From positions 1 to 6,546 of the forward strand of contig JAHJZL010000052.1 in assembly GCA_018826405.1 (NCBI GenBank): a DNA stretch of 6,546 bases, written 5' to 3'. Numbering within the stretch: position 1 is the stretch's first letter; every line of letters begins with the position of its first letter. Shown one piece after another: positions 1 to 5,463 of this stretch. This DNA is from Patescibacteria group bacterium (GTDB lineage: Bacteria > Patescibacteriota > Minisyncoccia > Phycocordibacterales > Phycocordibacteraceae). The notes beneath the pieces are model-generated. The model made no database searches. It was not told the origin of the DNA and worked only from the letters and a program-made list of their open reading frames with translations. The position numbers and the translations under genes are program-made.

Positions 1-99
1 CTTATTGTTGAATTTGCAGCGCTTGGAATTATTGCAGCACTTGCAAGAGAGGCGAGGAGTGTGCCCAGAGAATCAGCGGGGCAGGAATACGTAGGCTAG
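1..99 (+). CDS. C-terminal tail of an unidentified, possibly membrane, protein (partial)
   Basis: Reading frame 1 is open from the left edge to a TAG at 97-99 and gives a 32-residue tail. A hydrophobic, alanine-rich stretch (LIVEFAALGIIAALA) is followed by a charged end (REARS...QEYVG). That pattern resembles the last membrane helix and cytoplasmic tail of a membrane protein, and the codons (GCA, CTT, ATT, GAA) match those of the neighbouring genes. Frame 2 is also open as far as 92, so openness alone proves little. If real, the gene converges on the minus-strand glycosyltransferase, with both stops sharing CTAG at 96-99. In a glycan locus a flippase or polymerase would be natural, but nothing here identifies one. 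Confidence 0.4.
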   Translation, partial: LIVEFAALGIIAALAREARSVPRESAGQEYVG

Positions 100-1247
100 C
101 GAGTATAGAGCGCGAATGTCTCGCGAAGCATTTTCTCTTTCGTAAACACACGAGTGACGCGATCGTTAAGAGCCTTGCCAAGAGTTTTCCGCAAGAGATC
201 GTTCTGCGAGAGAAGAGTTAGCGCCTCCCCAAGAGCGTGAGTATCTTCAGGCTCTACAAGGATTCCGCTCTCCGTGTCTTTAATGACTTCGGGAATACCA
301 CCCACATTGCTTGCAATAGAGGGCAGAGAAGCGGAACCTGCTTCAAGTAGGGCATACCCTAACGCCTCGCTTCGTGAGGGGAGCACAAAGATATCAAATG
401 CAGAAAGAGAGCGAGCAGCGTCTTTAACAAAGCCAGCGAGCACTATGCGCCCAGACGCATCCCCAATCTGAACAAGCTTCTGAAGGTGCCCCCATTCTTG
501 ACCCTCTCCAATGATTACGAGAACGACATTCTGAGGAACAGTGCTAAAACTTTTAATGAGAACATCTAAGCCCTTAGTTGGGTGCAGTTCAGCAAGAGCT
601 CCTACCCACAGCGCGTCAGGAAACTCCTTGAGAAAATCTGGAGCAAGCTGTGTGCGAGCTTCTGTACGAGGCAACAGCTCAGAAGCATCAATGCCAACAT
701 GCACTGTTCTAAGTCTCTTTTGCACAAAGGGCATCCAGGACGCTTGTCGATGCACGGCATCTGATACACAGATAGTTGTGTGCGAGAGGAAAACCGTAAA
801 GAAATGTAGGAGCGCAATAATGCCGCGCTGCCACACAGGACGCCTTTCGTTAAAAGCCCATCCGTGTGCAGTAAATATAATGAGCGGAACGCGTGCAATA
901 CGCGCAGCAACAGCCGCAAGTGCTCCAGCTTTTGAGCTGTTTCCGTGCACAACGTCCGGTGCAAAAGCACGAATTTCAGCGAGGAGCTCCTTAAAAGAAT
1001 TGAGCTCAGCATGCAGCTTAATGTCTCTCTGCATGCTTCCAATTGTGTATACGGGAATGCCAGCGGCGGCGAGTCTTTCGGTAAGCACTCCTTCAGTGCC
1101 TGAAATAACAAGCACAGAGTGGCCAAGAGCCTGTGCGCCAACAGCCATATCGAACACATAACGTTGTGCTCCGCCCCAATTCGCCTTCGTTATGACGTAT
1201 AAAATACGTTTAGTCTGTTTTGGGAGTTTTTCGGGTGCGACTTCCAT
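96..1247 (-). CDS. Glycosyltransferase family 4 (GT-B fold)
   Basis: A probable cytoplasmic or membrane-associated retaining glycosyltransferase that moves a sugar from a nucleotide-sugar donor onto a growing lipid-linked glycan. The 383 residues are normal for GT4. The N-terminal acceptor half starts with a beta strand and glycine loop (ILYVITKANWGGAQR, 15-29). It also carries HGNSSKAG (101-108) and FTAHGW (125-130), a pattern typical of GT4 enzymes of capsule and exopolysaccharide loci. The C-terminal donor half has GALAELHPTKGLD (216-228, with Lys225 expected to contact donor phosphate), IGEG (246-249) and the EX7E motif Glu294/Glu302 in SRSEALGYALLEAG, then NVGGIPEVI. The start at 1247 is preceded by AGAGG 3 bases upstream, a slightly close ribosome site. 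It is divergent from the sugar-phosphate transferase, so it probably acts after that enzyme. Donor and acceptor cannot be read from sequence. Confidence 0.93.
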   Translation of the reverse strand: MEVAPEKLPKQTKRILYVITKANWGGAQRYVFDMAVGAQALGHSVLVISGTEGVLTERLAAAGIPVYTIGSMQRDIKLHAELNSFKELLAEIRAFAPDVVHGNSSKAGALAAVAARIARVPLIIFTAHGWAFNERRPVWQRGIIALLHFFTVFLSHTTICVSDAVHRQASWMPFVQKRLRTVHVGIDASELLPRTEARTQLAPDFLKEFPDALWVGALAELHPTKGLDVLIKSFSTVPQNVVLVIIGEGQEWGHLQKLVQIGDASGRIVLAGFVKDAARSLSAFDIFVLPSRSEALGYALLEAGSASLPSIASNVGGIPEVIKDTESGILVEPEDTHALGEALTLLSQNDLLRKTLGKALNDRVTRVFTKEKMLRETFALYTR

Positions 1248-1282
1248 GATCCTCTGGATGTTCTATAGTATACCGTGAAGAC
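1248..1282. promoter_or_regulatory. Divergent intergenic region with overlapping -10-like boxes
   Basis: These 35 bases are the only space between the start codons of the GT4 gene (minus) and the sugar-phosphate transferase (plus). At 1264-1272 lies TATAGTATA, inside two overlapping palindromic hexamers, CTATAG (1263-1268) and GTATAC (1268-1273). This gives TATAGT on the plus strand (1264-1269) and TATACT on the minus strand (1272 down to 1267), each one base off or close to the TATAAT consensus. Predicted starts would leave leaders of about 7 and 13 bases. No good TTGACA-like -35 box is visible at the usual distance on either strand. The promoter call is therefore inference from the -10 matches and the geometry. 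Confidence 0.4.
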
Positions 1283-2644
1283 ATGATCTATGGCCGCAGG
1301 CGCGCACCAGCGCTACTTTTCATAGGCGATATCGCTGTATTTGCAGCGTCACTGTACGTGACGCTCATTTTGCGTACAGGAGCCCTGCCGCGTATGGATT
1401 CGGTTCGGGACCACATTGGCCCTTTTGCACTCCTGTTTATTATCTGGACCATTGTGTTCTATATGTCGGGTCTCTATGGGAAGGGAACGATTCTTTTTAA
1501 GAGTCATCAACCTCAGGCACTCGTGCGCACGCAGGTAGCAAACATTATCCTTGCGGCGCTCTTTTTCTTCCTCGTTCCTGGTGTAGGAATTGCACCTAAG
1601 ACAACACTCGTTATTTATCTGGGGGTGTCGCTTGTCTTTATATTTATCTGGCGTCTTGCTGTATACCCGAGAATTTCTATTCGTAGGTCTCGCGCGAAAG
1701 CAGTACTTATTGCAGAAGGTGCTGAAGCTGCAGAACTTGCTGAAGAGGTTAATAGCAATCCGCGGTATCACATTGCCTTTTCTTCAGCCGTTACTCCAGA
1801 AGAGTTCCTTGCGTTTCCGCCAGAGAAGAGACGCACGTGTTTGCCCGACGGAATCGAAGTTGTTGTTGCAGATATGGCTGCGTGCGATGCGCGCGGACTT
1901 CTGCCTGCGCTCTATGACCTTCCTAATGCAGCTCGCGGGTACGAGCTTATTGATTTTGCAGATCTGTATGAAGAGGTCTTTGATCGCATACCACTTTCCT
2001 TACTCGACCAGGGATGGTTCTTGGAGAATGTAATTGTTGAAGATCCACTGTGGTATACGATTCCTAAAAGACTGATAGATATTGCGGGCGGATTGCTTAT
2101 GGGGCTGATCACGCTTATTGCGCTCCCGTTTGTATGGATTGCGCTTCGAATGGAGGGACCAGGTCCTTTGTTCATCTCCCAGGACAGATATGGAGAGCGA
2201 GGCTCTCGTATACAGGCATACAAATTCAGAAGTATGCGCATGGTAGATGAGGGAGCATGGGAAGGGGAGAGCGAGAATGGCGTTACGCGAGTCGGAAGTA
2301 TTCTTCGCCAGACGTCTCTAGATGAATTCCCGCAGTTTATTAATGTACTTAAGGGAGAGGTCTCATTGATTGGTCCGCGGAACGATTTAGTTACACTTGG
2401 CAAGCGTCTGGCAGAGGCACTGCCGCACTACAACATGCGCTATAGCGTGAAGCCAGGAATTACAGGTTGGGCACAGATTAATCAGCAGTATGAGCCGGGC
2501 AATATGAGCCCCCAATCTGTACGGGAGACTACCGTCCGGCTTGCCTATGATTTTTATTATCTAAAACACCGGTCATTAGGTCTTGATTTAGTAATAGCGC
2601 TCAAGACCGTGAAGCGTATGTTGTTCAGGCTCTCGGCCTGGTAG
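1283..2644 (+). CDS. Polyprenyl-phosphate sugar-1-phosphate transferase (WbaP/WcaJ-type initiator)
   Basis: An integral membrane enzyme that transfers a sugar-1-phosphate from a nucleotide sugar to undecaprenyl phosphate, the first committed step of capsule, O-antigen or exopolysaccharide assembly. The 453 residues match the long polyprenyl glycosylphosphotransferase architecture. There are four hydrophobic helices (about 11-31, 46-63, 84-103, 107-126), a soluble middle domain (about 136-250), and a C-terminal bacterial sugar transferase domain (about 258-453). In that last domain KRLIDIAGG (262-270) begins the re-entrant helix, with Pro282 as the likely break. YKFRSM (313-318), the catalytic Asp347-Glu348 in TSLDE, SLIGPRND (361-368) and KPGITGWAQIN (390-400) follow. 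GPRND replaces the more usual GPRPE. The first sugar cannot be told from sequence. The gene ends with TAG and is followed 9 bases later by an epimerase, so they are probably co-transcribed. Confidence 0.95.
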   Translation: MIYGRRRAPALLFIGDIAVFAASLYVTLILRTGALPRMDSVRDHIGPFALLFIIWTIVFYMSGLYGKGTILFKSHQPQALVRTQVANIILAALFFFLVPGVGIAPKTTLVIYLGVSLVFIFIWRLAVYPRISIRRSRAKAVLIAEGAEAAELAEEVNSNPRYHIAFSSAVTPEEFLAFPPEKRRTCLPDGIEVVVADMAACDARGLLPALYDLPNAARGYELIDFADLYEEVFDRIPLSLLDQGWFLENVIVEDPLWYTIPKRLIDIAGGLLMGLITLIALPFVWIALRMEGPGPLFISQDRYGERGSRIQAYKFRSMRMVDEGAWEGESENGVTRVGSILRQTSLDEFPQFINVLKGEVSLIGPRNDLVTLGKRLAEALPHYNMRYSVKPGITGWAQINQQYEPGNMSPQSVRETTVRLAYDFYYLKHRSLGLDLVIALKTVKRMLFRLSAW

Positions 2645-2653
2645 AGTGACTAT

Positions 2654-3727
2654 ATGCAACACACTGTATTAGTTACTGGGGCGGCTGGATATGTGGGGAC
2701 CATGCTCGTGGAGCGTCTCGCTAAGCGAGATGACGTTGCGCGTGTTATCGGTCTTGATAAGGAGCCGCTCCCAGAGCTTATTGAGAACGAGCCAAAGCTC
2801 ACCTATATCCAATCAAACACTGCTGACGATTGGGAGGAGCAAGTGCGGGCTCTTGCTCCTGACATAGTTATTCACACAGCGTGGCAGATTAGAGAGATAT
2901 ACGGTGATCGTCCACTTACGTGGAAATGGAATATAGAAGGATCTGACAAAGTCTTTGCATTTGCATATGAGGGCGGGTCTGTGAAAAGACTCATTCATTT
3001 TTCAACGGTTGCCTCGTATGGAGCGTTTGCAGATAACACCATGGAGCACCGGTTTACTGAAGACGAGCCTTTCAGAAAGACAGACTATCTGTACGCTGAA
3101 GAGAAGCGTATTACAGAAGAACATCTGGAGAAGTTGTTTGAAGAAGCGAAGGAAGAGGGAAGAGAGGTGCCAACTGCAATTGTGCGCCCGGCAGCCATAA
3201 CAGGACCGCGGGGTCGGTTTATGCGCATACGCTTTGGGTTGCAGGCAGCACTTGCGGGACAATTAAATGATTCCTTCGTATACAGAATCGTTTCTGCACT
3301 TACTCGTTTTGTGCCAGTTACTCCGCGCTGGGTGCGACAGTTTATCCACGAAGACGATGTAGTAAATCTCGTTGAGCTCCTCGCTTTTAGCGAGCCGAAA
3401 GATTCCTACGAAGTCTTTAATATTTGTCCTCCAGGAGACGTAGTGCGCGGAAAGGATATGGCTGCTGCAGTTGGTAAGAAGGCAATTCTTATTCAGCCAT
3501 GGATGGCTCGATTGCCGTTTGCCTTTTTGTGGCACGCAACGAGAGGGAAGATACCAACAGCTAAAGGAAGCTGGAAAGGATACTCCTATCCTATTGCCGT
3601 TGATGGCAGCAAGCTAACTCGTGTGTACGGGTATGAATATCAGTATCAAAGCCTGGACGCGTTTCGGTATACAGATGGTGTGTACGAATCTTTTGTTCCA
3701 GAGGAATCACGTAACCCAAAACCATGA
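2654..3727 (+). CDS. NAD-dependent epimerase/dehydratase, extended SDR family
   Basis: A soluble Rossmann-fold enzyme of the extended short-chain dehydrogenase/reductase family, probably acting on a nucleotide sugar. The cofactor loop TGAAGYVG (8-15, GxxGxxG) and Asp35 at the end of the second strand point to NAD(H) rather than NADP(H). The catalytic set is Ser117/Thr118 in FSTVASYG, with Tyr147 and Lys151 in YAEEK. RPAAITGPRG (178-187) and IHEDDVV (231-237) are the usual later SDR landmarks. The substrate half is unlike classic GalE or RmlB, and the 357 residues are somewhat long, with an acidic and basic helix at 150-172. I cannot assign a substrate. The start has no clear Shine-Dalgarno sequence. 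The 3' end overlaps the next gene by ATGA, implying translational coupling with a second SDR enzyme. Confidence 0.9.
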   Translation: MQHTVLVTGAAGYVGTMLVERLAKRDDVARVIGLDKEPLPELIENEPKLTYIQSNTADDWEEQVRALAPDIVIHTAWQIREIYGDRPLTWKWNIEGSDKVFAFAYEGGSVKRLIHFSTVASYGAFADNTMEHRFTEDEPFRKTDYLYAEEKRITEEHLEKLFEEAKEEGREVPTAIVRPAAITGPRGRFMRIRFGLQAALAGQLNDSFVYRIVSALTRFVPVTPRWVRQFIHEDDVVNLVELLAFSEPKDSYEVFNICPPGDVVRGKDMAAAVGKKAILIQPWMARLPFAFLWHATRGKIPTAKGSWKGYSYPIAVDGSKLTRVYGYEYQYQSLDAFRYTDGVYESFVPEESRNPKP

Positions 3728-4632
3728 AGGTTGTCGTAACAGGAGGAGCTGGATTTATTGGATCGCACGTAACGGACGCGCTTCTTGCGGCGGGCAATGA
3801 AGTGCATGTCGTCGACAATTTAGTTAATGGAAGAAAAGAAGATGTGCCAGAGGGTGCTCTTCTGCACGAAGTTGACGTACTGGATACGGATGCACTAAGA
3901 GAGATTTTTAAGGACGCAGACGGAGTCTTTCATTTCGCTGCACTCCCACGCGTTACATATTCATACGATTATCCGGAGGAATCACATAGCGCCAATATAG
4001 ACGGCACGTTCTCAGTACTCATGGCGGCGAGAGACGCTGGTGTGCGCAGGGTTGTATATGCAGGGTCTAGTTCTTCCTACGGGACACAGGACACACTTCC
4101 TTTCACAGAAGATATGCAGGTGCGCCCAGTTAGCTTGTACGCATTTCAGAAGTTTGCAGGAGAAGAGTATGCGAGACTCTTTACGGAAAACTATGGACTT
4201 GAAACGGTTACGCTCCGCTTCTTTAGTGTGTATGGACCACGCATGCGCCCTGATGGAGGCTACGCACTAGCAATACCTAAGTTCCTCGCGTGCAGGAAGG
4301 AAGGGAAGCCACTTCCTATAACAGGAGATGGCTCACACACAAGAGATTTCACCCATGTCCGAGATGTCGTGCGTGCATGTTTGTCTGCTATGGAGAGCTC
4401 TTCTGTTGGGGGAGGTGAGGTTATAAACATTGCTGCAGGCCGCAATATATCAGTAGACGCTCTTGCAAGTCTTATTGGAGGAGAGAGAGAATACCTCGAT
4501 CCAAGACCAGGAGACGCACAGGACACATATGGAGATACTGCACGTGCGCAAGCGCTGCTGTCGTGGGAGCCGAGCATCACCCTGGAAGAAGGTATTGAAG
4601 AGTTAAAGCGTGAATGGGGAATAGAAGTATGA
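3724..4632 (+). CDS. Nucleotide-sugar epimerase, GalE/WbpP-like SDR
   Basis: A cytoplasmic NAD-dependent epimerase or dehydratase of the extended SDR family, closest by motif to UDP-glucose/UDP-N-acetylglucosamine 4-epimerases. The 302 residues are typical. TGGAGFIGSH (6-15) and VDN (30-32) bind NAD. A serine run SSSSYG (115-120) with Tyr139 and Lys143 (YAFQK) forms the catalytic set. RFFSVYGPRM (165-174) and GDGSHTRDFTHVRDVV (201-216) are family signatures of the sugar-nucleotide pocket. Position 168 is Ser where Asn is usual in RFFNVYGP. Sequence alone does not settle which sugar is used or whether the reaction is epimerisation. The start ATG shares ATGA with the upstream SDR stop, and the TGA stop at 4630-4632 overlaps the folD start, so it sits between two coupled junctions. 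Confidence 0.92.
   Translation: MKVVVTGGAGFIGSHVTDALLAAGNEVHVVDNLVNGRKEDVPEGALLHEVDVLDTDALREIFKDADGVFHFAALPRVTYSYDYPEESHSANIDGTFSVLMAARDAGVRRVVYAGSSSSYGTQDTLPFTEDMQVRPVSLYAFQKFAGEEYARLFTENYGLETVTLRFFSVYGPRMRPDGGYALAIPKFLACRKEGKPLPITGDGSHTRDFTHVRDVVRACLSAMESSSVGGGEVINIAAGRNISVDALASLIGGEREYLDPRPGDAQDTYGDTARAQALLSWEPSITLEEGIEELKREWGIEV
4616..4620 (+). promoter_or_regulatory. Shine-Dalgarno site deciding the folD start
   Basis: GGGGA lies 8 bases ahead of the ATG at 4629, the best ribosome site in this operon. It overlaps the alternative in-frame ATG at 4614 and so cannot serve that codon. This supports starting FolD at 4629, which also gives the same ATGA overlap seen at the previous gene junction. 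Confidence 0.55.
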
Positions 4633-5441
4633 TTAGCGACGGCCGTGCGCTCGCAAAAGATATTTTAAGAGAAACTCGTGAATCTATTTCACGCAGTGCA
4701 GTTGTGCGTGCGCTTGTTGTTTCTCCGTCTCCTGCAACTGAGTCGTATCTATCAATTAAGGAGGCGAGAGCTGAAGACGCTGGGATGCATCTAGAGATTG
4801 TCCGTGTTCCTGAGACTTCTTCAACAGAAGAGGTTGTGGAGGCAGTACTTAAAAGCGGATGCGATGCATTGCTTGTGCAATTGCCGCTCCCAGCACATTT
4901 GGATTCAGAGCAAATCTTAAATTCAATTCCTTTAGCAAAAGACGCAGATGTACTTTCACAAGAGGCGTATGAATTGTTTAAAAGCGGATCGCCTGATGCA
5001 TTGCTGCCCCCTGTTGTCTGCGCAGTGCAAGAAATACTCTCCCGTGCAGAGATCTCAGTTTCTGGGAAGCGAGCAGTTGTTATCGGCCAAGGAAGACTCG
5101 TTGGCGAGCCAGTTGCGCACTGGCTGCGTATGCAGGGAGCTATGGTTTCTGTTGTAACTCTTGAGACAGGGAATATGTCTTTGCTCGCTGATGCGGAAAT
5201 TATTGTTTCAGGAGCTGGATCTCCGGGACTTATAACTCCAGACCTCATAGCTGAAGGAGTTGTTTTAATTGATGCTGGTACGTCAGAGCAAGGAGGCGCA
5301 ATTGTAGGAGACGCGCATCCAGATTGCGCACAGAAGGCAGCGCTCTTCACCCCTGTTCCTGGAGGTGTTGGGCCAGTTGCTGTTGCTTCATTATTCCGCA
5401 ATGCAGGAGTCCTTTTGGAAAGGGCGTTGCAGGCACCTTAA
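4629..5441 (+). CDS. folD: FolD: methylenetetrahydrofolate dehydrogenase/cyclohydrolase, divergent
   Basis: A cytoplasmic enzyme interconverting 5,10-methylene-, 5,10-methenyl- and 10-formyl-tetrahydrofolate, supplying one-carbon units. It has 270 residues from the ATG at 4629, slightly short for FolD (about 280-300). The catalytic domain keeps Tyr40 and Lys44 (SYLSIKEARAEDAG), Gln84 in VQLPLP (83-88) and Asp107 in KDAD, matching the known Tyr/Lys/Gln/Asp active-site set. The Rossmann part has VVIGQGRLVGEP (150-161), the family TPVPGGVGP (241-249) and a GD at 227-228. Odd points: KDVDG is KDADV, the PCTP loop is PPVV (127-130), the GxS cofactor loop is GQG, and the GPMT end is GPVA. The four active-site residues survive, so activity is likely, but cofactor preference may differ. 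Similar variants are, from memory, seen in Patescibacteria. Its start overlaps the epimerase stop. Confidence 0.9.
   Translation: MISDGRALAKDILRETRESISRSAVVRALVVSPSPATESYLSIKEARAEDAGMHLEIVRVPETSSTEEVVEAVLKSGCDALLVQLPLPAHLDSEQILNSIPLAKDADVLSQEAYELFKSGSPDALLPPVVCAVQEILSRAEISVSGKRAVVIGQGRLVGEPVAHWLRMQGAMVSVVTLETGNMSLLADAEIIVSGAGSPGLITPDLIAEGVVLIDAGTSEQGGAIVGDAHPDCAQKAALFTPVPGGVGPVAVASLFRNAGVLLERALQAP
4849..5005 (+). repeat. Imperfect in-frame direct repeat inside folD
   Basis: TTAAAAGCGGAT is followed by GATGCATTGCT at 4849-4873 and again at 4978-5005. The two blocks (12 + 11 identical bases) are separated by 2 bases in the first copy and 5 in the second, a one-codon difference. The copies start 129 bases apart, a whole number of codons. 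They encode LKSGCDALL and FKSGSPDALL. The first copy precedes the conserved QLPLP motif; the second lies where FolD normally has its PCTP loop. Confidence 0.6.
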
Positions 5442-5463
5442 AAAGGCGTAGACTATACCTATC

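Noticed and set aside
541..1161. 206-codon open frame on the plus strand opposite the GT4 gene
   Set aside because: It is Ser/Ala/Cys-rich without motifs, and lies wholly within a well-supported glycosyltransferase.
4614..4628. Alternative folD start at 4614 (five residues longer)
   Set aside because: GGGGA at 4616-4620 is well placed for 4629, and 4629 gives the same ATGA overlap as the previous junction. FolD homology also does not need the extra residues.
3724..4632. Possible UGA recoding as in Gracilibacteria/Absconditabacteria
   Set aside because: TGA ends both SDR genes at expected family lengths with ATGA overlaps, and tryptophan and glycine use standard codons, so the code looks standard.
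4577..5401. Long open frame of 274 codons on the minus strand opposite folD
   Set aside because: The translation is rich in Ser, Thr, Ala and Pro with no recognisable fold or motif, and the opposite strand is a clear FolD. It is a codon-bias shadow.
5411..5446. Two small inverted repeats (CCTTT-TGG-AAAGG and CCTT-AAA-AAGG) near the folD end as a terminator
   Set aside because: The stems are only 4-5 bp, the first lies inside the coding region, and no T-tract follows either. The next gene is also co-directional.
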